A DNA stretch of 64,000 bases, taken from Nannobrachium achirus. Its lineage: Eukaryota > Chordata > Actinopteri > Myctophiformes > Myctophidae. The notes under the pieces are model-generated. The model saw only the letters and a list, made by a program, of their open reading frames with translations. It did not search any database and was not told the origin of the DNA. A program made the translations under genes and the position numbers. Every line of letters begins with the position of its first letter. The stretch's first letter is position 1. The stretch covers positions 4,795,944 to 4,859,943 of the forward strand of contig OY997642.1 in NCBI GenBank assembly GCA_963921795.1. Direction: 5' to 3'. Shown here one piece after another: positions 36,241 to 47,326 of the stretch.

Positions 36241-38575
36241 ATCAATGTGAGTATTTCTACCAGCACTACTGGTAATCAATGTGAGTATTTCTACCACAGA
36301 GCTGCCAACCCTCACGCAATGAGCGTGAGACTCACGCAAATGACCCTCTTCTCACGCTCTCACGCCACACATCGTATTTCTCACGCCGTCATATCACCAG
36401 CCGTCACAAAGTGGAAAACTGCGTCAACTAAGTGTCACTGAGACATCCACTTCGGCCGCGATTTGAGCAATTAAGGGCTTAAAATACTGTATCTGATTCT
36501 GAAGTAATGTTTAGATGCGTCGCTGTGTGTGCGTGAGCGTCTGGTGTGAGGAACGCTGCGGGCACGTTCATGCGCACATCAAGACATCATTCTCTACAGT
36601 AAGATCGACAGGCGACAGGAGGATCTACACACAACATTAATTCAACACGTCCAAAATGCCCATTGCTTACTAGCAGGCAGTTTAAATGAGGAGGGACTTT
36701 TGGATGGATGCGTGTGCAAAAAGAACAGATCTTCAATCAAAAGACGTGTTACTTGCAGCTTAATGTAAACATTTATCCATAATTTTCTCATCCTAGTAAC
36801 GCCAGATAAAAGTATCAAACTCCCTGTAAAATGCAACAGAATACAGGAAATAACATCTACTCTTTTAATTTTTTTCTGGGGGAGGACCCCCAGACCCCCC
36901 ACCAAAATTATCCACAGTAGGCTAAAGGCTATTAACTACGTTTCTGCCTCAAAATTACATGTTCATTATTGAGGGCTAGATTTGGAGAATTAAATAACAC
37001 CCACCCAGTGTGATACTGTACCTGGTTGGTGTAATAGTGACTCCAAGGATCGATACAATTATAATAATAATCAAAATGATTGTAATATTTGTTGAAGATA
37101 TAGGGCCTATATGTCATTTTTTATATTTCTTTTGCGCCCCCCCCCCCCCCCCCCCCTCGCAAAAAAAGAAAAATCTCACTCTTAGGTTTCCCTGAAAGTT
37201 GGCAGCCCTGTTCTACCAGCACTACTGGTAATCAATGTGAGTATTTCTACCACACTACTGGTAATCAATGTGAGTATTTCTACCAGCACTACTGGTAATC
37301 AATGTGAGTATTTCTACCACACTACTGGTAATCAATGTGAGTATTTCTACCACACTACTGGTAATCAATGTGAGTATTTCTACCACACTACTGGTAATCA
37401 ATGTGAGTATTTCTACCACACTACTGGTAATCAATGTGAGTATTTCTACCAGCACTACTGGTAATCAATGTGAGTATCTCTACCACACTACTGGTAATCA
37501 ATAATCAATGTGAGTATTTCTACCAGCACTACTGGTAATCAATGTGAGTATTTCTACCACACTACTGGTAATCAATGTGAGTATTTCTACCACACTACTG
37601 GTAATCAATGTGAGTATTTCTACCACACTACTGGTAATCAATGTGAGTACAGTATTTCTACCACACTACTGGTAATCAATGTGAGTATTTCTACCACACT
37701 ACTGGTAATCAATGTGAGTATTTCTACCAGCACTACTGGTAATCAATGTGAGTATTTCTACCACACTACTGGTAATCAATGTGAGTATTTCTACCACACT
37801 ACTGGTAATCAATGTGAGTATTTCTACCACACTACTGGTAATCAATGTGAGTATTTCTACCACACAACTGGTAATCAATGTGAGTATTTCTACCACACAA
37901 CTGGTAATCAATGTGAGTATTTCTACCACACTACTGGTAATCAATGTGAGTATTTCTACCACACTACTGGTAATCAATGTGAGTATTTCTACCACACTAC
38001 TGGTAATCAATGTGAGTATTTCTACCACACTACTGGTAATCAATGTGAGTATTTCTACCACACAACTGGTAATCAATGTGAGTATTTCTACCACACAACT
38101 GGTAATCAATGTGAGTATTTCTACCACACTACTGGTAATCAATGTGAGTATTTCTACCACACTACTGGTAATCAATGTGAGTACAGTATTTCTACCACAC
38201 TACTGGTAATCAATGTGAGTATTTCTACCACACTACTGGTAATCAATGTGAGTATTTCTACCACACTACTGGTAATCAATGTGAGTATTTCTACCACACT
38301 ACTGGTAATCAATGTGAGTATTTCTACCAGCACTACTGGTAATCAATGTGAGTATTTCTACCACACTACTGGTAATCAATGTGAGTATTTCTACCACACT
38401 ACTGGTAATCAATGTGAGTATTTCTACCACACTACTGGTAATCAATGTGAGTACAGTATTTCTACCACACTACTGGTAATCAATGTGAGTATTTCTACCA
38501 CACTACTGGTAATCAATGTGAGTATTTCTACCAGCACTACTGGTAATCAATGTGAGTATTTCTACCACACTACTG
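36240..38575. repeat. 33-bp satellite, about 40 units, interrupted by a hAT element
   Basis: Units (AATCAATGTGAGTATTTCTA plus CCACACTACTGGT) run 36,240-36,296 and 37,211-38,575. Variants CACACAACTGG and a GTACAGTATTT insertion recur in blocks, a sign of unequal exchange. Long frames (for example 37,510-38,604) are repeat artefacts. The array has about 4 units in the gene A flank. Confidence 0.97.
36297..37210. mobile_element. hAT element inserted in the satellite, 0.91 kb
   Basis: Ends CAGAGCTGCCAAC / GTTGGCAGCCCTG with exact 8-bp duplication TTCTACCA (36,289-36,296; 37,211-37,218), which is satellite sequence. Left part has repeated CTCACGC words. No transposase domain recognised. Confidence 0.9.
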
Positions 38576-38821
38576 GTACCATATACTTTAAAGAGCTTCC
38601 ATAATGCTCATATTCATCTGTCAATAAATAAAAACATATTTCATTTCATTTCATTTCAACCTTTATTTAATTCTCGGTAACAGACTGAGGGCTGGTACCC
38701 TCTTTTTCAGCAGTGCCGAGATTACAATACATTTACAGATTACAATGCATTTACAGATTACAATACATTTCACAAAATTATCAAAATAATTCCATCCCAT
38801 ACATTTCTGTAATTTTCAACC

Positions 38822-41800
38822 TCAGGAAAAACAATTACAATTTAGATTGACCAAGGTTGATATGTCTGATTTAAAACGGCTTAGTGGAACAAGGGATTTA
38901 TATTTAAGTGAAACCTGTAAGGTATTCCATGAATGTGAAGCACAAAATTTGAAAGCTGTCTTTCCAAACTCAGTCGAGGGATGTGAAGGCTCAAGCATCA
39001 AATAATCCTGCGATCGTGTTTGGTGGCTAATAATTCTCCACTGCAAAAGAGAATTTAAATAAGAAGGTAAACTCCCAAGTAGGGCTTTATAAATAAATAA
39101 AAACCAATGCTGATCCCTCCTGGTCGCAAGTGAGGGCCAGCCTACCTTATTGTACAGTATGCAGTGGTGAGTATTATAGCTATCACCTGTTATAAATCTG
39201 AGTGAAGAGTGATAAACTGATGCATTTCGATATACTATGTCTCCATAATCCAGAGCAGAGAGGAACAATGCCTCAATAAGCCTCTTTCTGGTCGGCCATG
39301 GAAAACATGATCTATTTCGATAGAAAAAGCCAAGCTTCATTCTTAGATTCTTTGTTAAGAACTCAATGTGTGTGTTAAAAGTAAGTTTTTCGTCCAACCA
39401 AATCCCTAGATATTTGTAGTGGGGGACTCGTTCAATAGAGGTGCCATTAGTGGTGAAAAGGTGAGGATCATTTTCATTAAAAGCTCTCCCCTTTGTGAAC
39501 AACATAAATTTGGTCTTATCAGCATTTAAAACTAATTTTAGATCCAGCAGTGATTTCTGGAAAACATCAAAGGCAAGTTGTAGCATATAAACAGCTTTCT
39601 GAACGGAGTCTGAAAAACAATATAAAATCGTGTCATCTGCATATAAATGTATATTACAGGTCTGTAATGTGTTTACAACATTATTAATATAAATAATAAA
39701 TAGTATGGGACCCAAAATTGAGCCTTGGGGAACGCCTTTAGAGATGTGAAGAAACTCAGATTTTACAGGTCCAACTTTGACACATTGATGTCTGTCAGAC
39801 AGATAATTCTCAAACCATTTACACGCAATAGGATTAAAACCAATATAAGATAATCTTTGTAAAAGTAATATGTGATCCACCGTATCGAAAGCCTTAGATA
39901 AATCAATAAAAAGTGCAGCACAAAATAGCTTGTTATCCAGGGCAGAAATAATATTATTTAAAACTAACGAGGTAGCAGATATTGTACTGTGCTTGGCCCG
40001 AAAACCAGACTGATGAGGACTTAAAACAGAGTAACTATTTAAAAATACTTTTAGCTGGTTATTCACAAGTGATTCAAGAATTTTTGCAAGACATGATAAC
40101 TTGGATATTGGACGGTAATTATTTGGGTCTTTTTTATCGTGTCCTTTATGCAAAGGTACAACGTGAGCAGTTTTCCAAACTTGGGGTATGATACCAGTTG
40201 AGATAGATAGATTAAAAATATAACAGATGGATTCTGTGATTAAAGGAGTAGAAACCTTCAAAAGGAAAGGATCCAAGTTATCCTCCCCGACTGATTTTTT
40301 GGGGTCTATGGTGGATAAAGCCTGGAATACCTCATTTGCATTAAAAGGCTTGAAAGAAAAAAGGGTTTCTGAGGTTCTAACAGAGGGTTCTTCACTAGTA
40401 GTGACATCAGCATTGTCTATGTGCAAATTATTTGTAGCAGCAGCATTGTTTATGTGCAAGTTGTCAAAGACGTGGCCTGCAGCAGCAAAATGGTTGTTAA
40501 AAGCTGAACATATTTCCTTTTCATCAGTTAAAACATTATTCCCGAGATTAAGGTGAGTGGGGACAGTACTGGAATTTTGCTTTCTAGTGGAGTTTATAAC
40601 CTTCCAGAACTTATTAGGGTTAGAGTAAGTACAGCTGTCTCCAAGTAAATGTACATAATAATTTGATTTTGCTTTTCTTACAAGCTCAGTGCATTTGTTG
40701 CGTAGCTGTCTAAAGGTTAGCCAGTGAGAGGGGTCATCTGAGCGTCTGGCTAGGGCCCAGGCTTTGTTTCTTGAATGAAATAATGATGATAATTCATCCG
40801 TAAACCATTTGTTAGATCTGTCTTTTATTCTAAATTTTTTAAATGGGGCATGTTTATCCACTAAAGAATTGAAACAATTAATAAAGAAATTAAGTGCCGA
40901 TTCAGCATTTGTTATGTGGAAAATATTGGACAGGTAACTACAGTGAAGATCATCTAAAAATGCTTGTGCATTAAAATTTCGAAGATTTCGCCTTACTAAA
41001 ATTTTGGGATCAGATTTCTGTAGCCTATCATTTCTGACACAGGCAACAGGACAATGGTCACTAACGCCAAGCGGAAACACACCACTGGAGGTGTATTTAT
41101 CTGGTCTATTTGTAAAAATAAGGTCAATAAGAGTGGAGTTTCTGGGGTTTTTTAAGTTTGGTCTGGTTGGCTCAGAGATCAGTTGTGTTAATTTTAAGTC
41201 CATACTGATGTCCTTTAAGTTTTGTGATACATCAGATAGATAATTTAAATTTAGATCTCCTGTAATTAAAATTTCTGAGTTTAAATAGGGGGAGAGAAGT
41301 TCAGTCAATAGGTGTAGTGAGTCTGGGGGGGCAGCAGGGGGCATATATAGGCCTATCCCCACAACTATTACAGAAAACCCAGTTTGACCCAGATCCAGTT
41401 TTAATGCAATAAATTCAAAATGTTTGGGGATTGAAACAGATTTAAGCAGAGAAACAGCAAACCTGGTTTTTACATAGATGGCTACACCACCCGCCCTACC
41501 AGCTCTGTCAGTTCTATATATACTATACCCATTTAAAGCAATGTCAGAATCAGGGATATATTGTTTAAGCCATGTTTCAGTGAGGACAAAAATGTCAGGA
41601 TCAGCCTGAGATGCTAATATTTTTATATGATCAAGTTTCCCGGTCTTGCATAAACTTCTAATATTATAATGTAGTAAGCCCAAACCTTTCCTTAATTTAA
41701 AAGTTGCAGGGTTGCAAGTGGAGACAGGATTTATAATGTGATTTTGTTGAACAGCACGGATTGGATTTGTAATCTGCACTTTAATGAGATTCCTATAAAC

Positions 41801-41986
41801 TATGCTTGCTGTGCTAGATGGTAATTTTCTCAGAGGTCTATGATTAAATACCACTGGAATACAGGATGGACATTTGATGAATCCATCTGGCCATAAGAGG
41901 GAGCTAGCGTGATTATGGGTGAGACGGGAGAGACGTGTTGGTTGCTGTGACCCGGAAGTATTTTGCAGAGGACCGGAAATAATCAA
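38822..41986 (-). CDS. LINE ORF2: endonuclease plus reverse transcriptase (1054 aa)
   Basis: Nicks target DNA and copies the LINE RNA. An APE-type endonuclease occupies about residues 104-312: HYNIRSL (Asn), LTETWL (Glu), ITGDLNLN (catalytic Asp/Asn), LIDLIFTN and SDHCPV. Reverse transcriptase about 590-900: NNYRPISKLS, SGFRAKHST, FIDLSKAFDTVDH, GVPQGSILGPILF and the catalytic LYADDTIL near residue 782, then LNADKTKFML and YKYLGIWLDE. The C-terminus has LPSYLNSLL and a W-NTLQ motif usual for this clade. All catalytic residues are present and there is no stop. The family is CR1/L2-like by domain order and by its partner ORF1. Confidence 0.96.
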   Translation of the reverse strand: MIISGPLQNTSGSQQPTRLSRLTHNHASSLLWPDGFIKCPSCIPVVFNHRPLRKLPSSTASIVYRNLIKVQITNPIRAVQQNHIINPVSTCNPATFKLRKGLGLLHYNIRSLCKTGKLDHIKILASQADPDIFVLTETWLKQYIPDSDIALNGYSIYRTDRAGRAGGVAIYVKTRFAVSLLKSVSIPKHFEFIALKLDLGQTGFSVIVVGIGLYMPPAAPPDSLHLLTELLSPYLNSEILITGDLNLNYLSDVSQNLKDISMDLKLTQLISEPTRPNLKNPRNSTLIDLIFTNRPDKYTSSGVFPLGVSDHCPVACVRNDRLQKSDPKILVRRNLRNFNAQAFLDDLHCSYLSNIFHITNAESALNFFINCFNSLVDKHAPFKKFRIKDRSNKWFTDELSSLFHSRNKAWALARRSDDPSHWLTFRQLRNKCTELVRKAKSNYYVHLLGDSCTYSNPNKFWKVINSTRKQNSSTVPTHLNLGNNVLTDEKEICSAFNNHFAAAGHVFDNLHINNAAATNNLHIDNADVTTSEEPSVRTSETLFSFKPFNANEVFQALSTIDPKKSVGEDNLDPFLLKVSTPLITESICYIFNLSISTGIIPQVWKTAHVVPLHKGHDKKDPNNYRPISKLSCLAKILESLVNNQLKVFLNSYSVLSPHQSGFRAKHSTISATSLVLNNIISALDNKLFCAALFIDLSKAFDTVDHILLLQRLSYIGFNPIACKWFENYLSDRHQCVKVGPVKSEFLHISKGVPQGSILGPILFIIYINNVVNTLQTCNIHLYADDTILYCFSDSVQKAVYMLQLAFDVFQKSLLDLKLVLNADKTKFMLFTKGRAFNENDPHLFTTNGTSIERVPHYKYLGIWLDEKLTFNTHIEFLTKNLRMKLGFFYRNRSCFPWPTRKRLIEALFLSALDYGDIVYRNASVYHSSLRFITGDSYNTHHCILYNKVGWPSLATRRDQHWFLFIYKALLGSLPSYLNSLLQWRIISHQTRSQDYLMLEPSHPSTEFGKTAFKFCASHSWNTLQVSLKYKSLVPLSRFKSDISTLVNLNCNCFS

Positions 41987-42025
41987 ATCTGCAGTGTAAA
42001 CAGACTTGTCTAGTGGAGTAAGCAG

Positions 42026-43360
42026 TCAATGTAGTGGTCGCGACTGTACAGTAACAGAGCGATGCATATTGAGTGAAAGCATTTGGGATCCAGTTATACT
42101 TGGGTGCAGGCCATCTGACATATAATAAGAGGAGCGGTCCCAAAATAAAAAGAAATTTGAGACGTAGCTTATGTTATGGGACTGACTGTGGCATGTAGAT
42201 TGTAACCAGTAGTGTAGTGATAATAGCCGACTAAAACGTACATTTCCATGGTATGGCATGGTAGGCAGGGGACCAGAGATGTAAATGGTTTTCCCACAGC
42301 TACTGAGCAAGTCAAAAATACTTTTAAAGCTCGACCTTGCTATTTCGGAGTACTTATCATTTGCTCCTGAATGTAAAACAATTTTAGTGATGGACGGTGG
42401 GAGAGAACTTATAATTTCGGGCATCTTTTCAAGAAGTTTGGCTGTGGTTATTCCAGGAAAACAATGGACTACTGCATTGGCGAATTTGACCCTTTTTATA
42501 ATTGAATCGCCGATAACTGCCGTGGATGGAGCGATCAATGGAGTGGACATGTATGGGGGGGTTCGCTTCAGGAGTGGAGGATGAGAGATGGGACTCGCCG
42601 ATCGGCGTTGGACAGCCAGTTTTAAAAGTTTGTGGCGGTCGTTTCCCTGTCTGGAGGAGGCAGCTAGCCTGGATTTCCCAGCGATCGGAGCCGGGCCACT
42701 ACGCGCTGCGCCAGGATCCTCTCGGGGGGTGCGATGTATAATAGCTTGGGGGGGTTCGTTTACCCGGGGGGGTGGGGGTGACGAAGCACCACCAAGCAGC
42801 AATGGAGGGATATTATGAGGATTCAGTGGGGGGTAATCCGAATTGTTTAAAGCAGTGAATGTATTGCTTGTAATGAGCGGGGGGGCTTTGTATATCTTAG
42901 ATGTTTTGTGTTTTTTGGCGTATTTTTTGCCGTGTTTGTGCCGAACAACTTCTGTCCAGGGAGTGGAACTAGACCTCGGCTCCAGCCTAGGTCTAGCACC
43001 CTCCTTTTCCCACCGGCTAGAGACATCCAGTAGCGGGGGATTCGGAGCCAACCTGTCCATCACAGCGGGGACAGTATCGTCCAGGTCGCGCCTCGCGACA
43101 GGAGGAGCCAGGGCCGTCCTCTTCACCACGGCAGGGACAGTATCGTCCAGATTACCTGCCGTAGCAAGGCCAACGTGAGGATCCATGGAGGTCTCAGCGT
43201 CGGGTGATTCGGGTTGGAGCATTGAAGCGGCGGCGAGATCATCGAGGAACGTCTCGCCGTCCTTAATCTGGTACAGCATGGAGATCCTTCCTTCCAGTTC
43301 GAGCACTTTCTGGGTGAGATGATGACAGCTATCGCAGCTTGATGTGAAGGTAAGTGACAT
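42026..43360 (-). CDS. LINE ORF1 with SGNH esterase domain (about 444 aa)
   Basis: I choose the ATG at 43,358-43,360 (MSLTFTSSCDSCHHL); the frame stays open to an ATG at 43,564, giving 512 residues. N-terminus: CDSCHH possible metal site and a short leucine-rich helix (QKVLELEGRISMLYQI). Middle: low-complexity, Pro/Arg-rich with a basic KKYAKKHK stretch, likely RNA binding. C-terminus: an SGNH hydrolase with TAVIGDSIIKRV (Ser block), LHSGANDKY (Gly/Asn block) and DGLHPSITG (Asp-His pair). An esterase in ORF1 is known for the CR1/L2 group. The stop is 39 bases before the ORF2 start. Confidence 0.9.
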   Translation of the reverse strand: MSLTFTSSCDSCHHLTQKVLELEGRISMLYQIKDGETFLDDLAAASMLQPESPDAETSMDPHVGLATAGNLDDTVPAVVKRTALAPPVARRDLDDTVPAVMDRLAPNPPLLDVSSRWEKEGARPRLEPRSSSTPWTEVVRHKHGKKYAKKHKTSKIYKAPPLITSNTFTALNNSDYPPLNPHNIPPLLLGGASSPPPPRVNEPPQAIIHRTPREDPGAARSGPAPIAGKSRLAASSRQGNDRHKLLKLAVQRRSASPISHPPLLKRTPPYMSTPLIAPSTAVIGDSIIKRVKFANAVVHCFPGITTAKLLEKMPEIISSLPPSITKIVLHSGANDKYSEIARSSFKSIFDLLSSCGKTIYISGPLPTMPYHGNVRFSRLLSLHYWLQSTCHSQSHNISYVSNFFLFWDRSSYYMSDGLHPSITGSQMLSLNMHRSVTVQSRPLH

Positions 43361-43939
43361 GATGGTGGTAGCTGAGGGAAGAAAAAGAAGACTTTGGCCA
43401 GTAAAAGTGTATTGTGATGGGGAGAGTTTGGCAGGTTTGTAGCAGCAATGTTGTTGTAGTAGGTCTACAGACTGGTAGTAGTAGTGACTGTGACAGGACA
43501 ATACATACAAGCGAGGGCACCTCAACGGTGCCCACGGAGTAGAGTAGATAGACCTTAGCGTCACAACCAGAGTAGAATTTTGGCGCCAACACTAGAACAC
43601 GGTACACACTGAAAGTCCAGCTAAAAACGGGACTTACCAGCAAAGGCCCAAAGACTGGGCCTATTGCGGTGGAAAGGCGTTCAGTATGCCCGGTAGAGAT
43701 GATGTGTCATCCTGGGTTGATGTTCTTCAATAGCCCTGTGGACTAGGGCTGCTGTGTTGTTTCTCATATACCGTATGAGAAAAATAAAACTGGTCGGATT
43801 AAAAAATATATTTAAAATAATAAAACACTAAGAACCAGAGCAGTCTTTTTAAAAGCCAGTCATTTAAAAGCCAGTTGTTTAGGCGGTTTGGCTAGCGCTG
43901 CTCTGCTGCTGCTCTGCTGCTGCTCTGCTGCTGCTCTCC

Positions 43940-44002
43940 AAAGCACTGTGTCTATTGTATGTTTCACTGATTATGTTTAACACTGTATTGATACATCTAG
44001 AA
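43940..44002. other. Right flank of the LINE; continues the 38,640 flank
   Basis: AAAGCACTGTGTCTATTGTA continues the sequence broken at 38,640, matching 12,514-12,577 in the gene A flank. Confidence 0.85.
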
Positions 44003-44459
44003 CAGTGGTTCTCAACCAGTGGTCCGGGGACCACCAGTGGTCCTGGAGCGGGTTCCAGGTGGTCCCCAGCTAAATGATGGAGAGTTGGTAACCAAATGGA
44101 CCCTCATAGATCTTTAACTCTTGACAGTGTAAATGAAACCAAATGGACCCCTACGGGTCCACTTGGTTTCATTTTACACTCATAAGAGTTAAGTTATTGT
44201 TAAACATTTGCATATTCTTAATTTACAAGACGTCTACAGGATTACAGAATGTAGAATAATTGTTATTGTGATGGTTTTCCTGTTATCTCTTCTATGACAC
44301 CACATCAATACAGTATGAATTGTGGACTAAATCCTATCCAACAATAACTAAATATTCTAAGTGTTGAGTGTGAGAGGCTGTAGGCCTGCATCTCATTAAA
44401 TGGTGGATCGTTGCTCAAATGCCAAATGAATAAATAATGAAAAAGGTTGAAAACCACAG
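44003..44459. mobile_element. hAT MITE, family CAGTGGTTCTCAACC, with inner hairpin
   Basis: Ends CAGTGGTTCTCAACC / GGTTGAAAACCACAG with 8-bp duplication ATCTAGAA (43,995-44,002; 44,460-44,467). Inner hairpin about 44,108-44,192. A further related element end begins right after, at 44,468. Confidence 0.88.
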
Positions 44460-45100
44460 ATCTAGAACAGTGGTTCTCAACCTGTGGGTTGGGACCACCC
44501 AGGGGGCGTCCCCAGATGATTAACTTAATGTGCAACATTGTTTTCTCACTCAACAGTAAACAAACTAACATGAAGTTTAAGTGTATAGAGGGTATCTGCA
44601 CATTTCTAAAGTGACAATTTAAGGACTTTTTAATACTAAAATGACAAATTAAACATTGGCCAAATTGTCAAATATAAGAGGCAGAAATTGTGAAAATATT
44701 TTCACAATAGAACCATCGGGTCGGGTCGAGGCCCGGCACTGCACTCTGTGCCGCAGCGGGAAACGCGTGTGCCGAATCTGAAGCCGGTGGGACGAACGGT
44801 TCTCGAGATACATACATACATACTCAGAGATTTCTCGCATTTATAGTATGATTATTATTGCTATAAACTGCTGCTCTTCGTGAGCTTGTATCGTCTATTT
44901 TATAGAATATGTTGAAACTCATATAGGGGTTCATCATGTCACAACCAGTGTTTAGATGGGGGCCCCTGGTCCACCACACAATACTTCATCAAGTTGCAGA
45001 GAACCCCTGATCTGGAGTTCTAGACCAGACTTCTCATTGTGCCTTTAATGTGCAACACAAAACAGGACCCATGCTGCCCCCGTGTGGTTAGTCTGGGTCA
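44460..45100. other. hAT-derived and unassigned repeats
   Basis: Begins a second CAGTGGTTCTCAACC end that contains the empty site GTATAGAG (44,582-44,589) for the 34,579 element. A GC-rich block GGGTCGGGTCGAGGCCCGGC lies at about 44,716. No gene. Confidence 0.6.
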
Positions 45101-45109
45101 GTGTGATGC

Positions 45110-45540
45110 TCTTAATCAAGAGTGATTCACAATAACAAGGTAATGAATACATCAGTATATCAACATCAATACATCAAATGCATAGACATATTAGGCTATA
45201 TCTAAAAAAAAGTACATAGGTAGACCAAGCACTTATTCAGTAAAAACAACTTCATAAAAGATAAACATGCTATCTAAATTACATGTATGGTCATTGAGAG
45301 TTACAGTAGTGGTATGGGTTTAGGTGGAGTCTGAAAAGGTGAGTCTTCAGTCCACGGTGGAAGCTATAGGGAGCGAATCTGTTGTTCTAACTGCAACTGG
45401 GAGTTTATTCCACAGTTTGGGGGCCAGGAGGGCGAAAAGTCTTGGACGAGTGGATCGTTGTCCTGGGGTTTTTAACGAGGGTTCTGTCAGCTTCCCTGCA
45501 GTGTCAGCTGATCTGCGAGAACGGGATAATCTCAACACAT
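45110..45540 (-). mobile_element. LINE 3'-terminal fragment, the relative of the minisatellite unit
   Basis: The - strand frame at 45,347-45,538 reads [37 protein letters not shown], the usual C-terminus of fish LINE polyproteins; the 3'-UTR-like part with AAATGCATAGACATATT lies to the left (45,110-45,330). This matches, in order and strand, the composition found beside the C1q minisatellites. Confidence 0.8.
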
Positions 45541-46301
45541 TCTCAATTTCAACACTTTGCTATTTCTTCCTGGTGTGAAGAGGCCAGGAGCTGATCATTA
45601 TTGTTTCCAACAAATATGAAATGTAATTAAAAGCAAACAGTTATTTAGGCTACTACACTGTATTATCCTCAAAATGAACTCACAGAATGAACTCAAATGA
45701 AACCACTTACGGGTCCATTTGGTTACATTTAGTGTGAAATCCCAGAGCCGTCACTGATTGATACGATAACACTTTACTTAAAGGTCCAGTCTATCATGCT
45801 GCATTAGAATCACATTTATGATGCATTATAACACTTGTTAATGTTTGTAATCACGCATGGCAACGTTTATATCGTATTATAACAGCATTGTGAAGCTTGT
45901 AGATCTGCTATTTTCAGAAGAACTTTACAAATGTGAAAACCTGAAACAGGACATTCTGCAGGCTAGTATTTATTTTTAGTTTAGTATTTTTACTTTTGGT
46001 TCTTTAAGTACATTTTTATGCCAATACTTTTTGTACTCGTGTAAATTTTTACTCCTAATCAAAGCTGTTTATTTCTTTAACATAAAATGAGTGGGAACAA
46101 TAATAAGGTTCATCTCCTAGCATCACTTTGTGCCGTGCTATGAGTTTATGGAGTCTGAGTTTGATGGTTTAATGGTCCTCTTTAACAATGCACAGGTTCA
46201 TGTAACTAAGAATAAGGCATGGAAATTAACTAAAAAGGCGTTTTATTCTTTTGCCTTCTGTACAATTGTTTTTAACCACTTGTTGCTTTATTCCACTTTA
46301 A
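45541..46301. other. Unassigned repeats
   Basis: Half hairpin core at 45,889-45,915 within worn hAT-MITE sequence (TACTTTTGGTTCTTTAAGTA near 45,990). No gene. Confidence 0.5.
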
Positions 46302-46570
46302 AGGAGTAGTTCACCCCCAAAAATGACTTTTTTTTCTATCGAGTACTCACCCCATGGAGACTTGAGTTCAGTAATACCTTTTTGTAACCAATAATTTGAT
46401 TATAAGAAATTTACCCCAATGTTTCATCCAGAATCAATAGGCCTACAAAGAGTCTCCTCAAAGTATTGGCTTCGGAATGCAACAAAAACAAAAAGATATT
46501 ATTGAACTCAAGTCTCCGTGGGGTGTGTAATCAATAGGAAAAATGACATTTTGGGGGTGAACTACTCCTT
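46302..46570. mobile_element. TTAA-target MITE (family AGGAGTAGTTCACCCCC), copy 1
   Basis: Inverted ends AGGAGTAGTTCACCCCCAA / TTGGGGGTGAACTACTCCT; TTAA on both sides (46,298-46,301; 46,571-46,574). Other copies: 51,551-51,671 and 53,184-53,494. Confidence 0.88.
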
Positions 46571-47326
46571 TTAAAAGCACATCTACAAGATCTCAACTCA
46601 CATAATCATGTGATGTGTTGTCAGCTCGTAGAGCTGCTTTTTTAAACAAAAATTCAGAAAACAAAATGTATGTACTTTTTTTCTCCAAAAAATAATGTTT
46701 TTAACAACTACCTCAATTGGACAGTACAGTCAATTTGATTGGCAGTTGTGTTGAATGCTCACCCCAAAACATGATTTACCAGACTGTGACGGCTCGAAGG
46801 CATGGATGAGTGTACGAATTGTACATACATCCATGGTTGACAACTAATAACAGATTCATTAAAAAATAAAAATAAATAATAATAAAAAAAATGGACCGCA
46901 ACAAAATAGTGTAGCAATATGCTTTTGGGCTCCACTCTATGCTATGAGGGCTGCTGGCTTCTGCTTCGGAAACTGGACAACAGGGGCATTTCTGCCTAAC
47001 AGACTCCATGGCCCATACATGGGGAACAGGCGGCCTGGGGGCCACACACAGCCCCCACCTTCACTTAAAGAGTCATGAAACATAAATCTATAAATATATA
47101 TTATACCAAAGAGTCACTTATTGTGATAGGGAGCGATGATATGTTTCAATTGGCCCATATGCTTGTGGTTTGTCTCTGTAGCTATTTCTGTGAACTTCCA
47201 GTTTCTGTGTAGAAAATAAATCTTTGGCGCCACTCATTAAATATTAGCTCATTCTGTTTTATTTCTGTGACGTGACGTAGGCATATCTAATAAATATTAA
47301 CGTTTGTTTTATATAGAGTCGTATCA
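46571..47326. other. Hairpin core copy and fragment of the AGGACAACTC MITE
   Basis: Worn hairpin at 46,585-46,640 (CATCTACAAGATCTCAACTC). Bases about 46,725-47,000 match 30,240-30,540 in the foldback MITE. No gene. Confidence 0.5.

Larger units (their letters stand above)
38641..43939 (-). mobile_element. Near-full-length CR1/L2-type LINE, 5.3 kb
   Basis: Two long uninterrupted ORFs on the - strand, a 5' leader of about 375-580 bp ending (at its 5' tip) in AGCAGCAG repeats, a 180-bp 3' UTR and a (TGAAA)n tail at 38,641-38,656. Borders are fixed by the uninserted sequence at 12,505-12,520: left flank ends ...AACATATT, right flank resumes AAAGCACTG. There is no clear target duplication. Uninterrupted ORFs imply a recent insertion. 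A 3' fragment of the same family is at 8,664-8,760. Confidence 0.92.

Noticed and set aside
37510-38604. 364-codon + strand open frame
   Set aside because: It is translation of the 33-bp satellite (a multiple of three), repeating NQCEYFYHTTG; no independent coding evidence.
42285-43178. + strand frames opposite LINE ORF1
   Set aside because: Antisense shadows of the LINE ORF.
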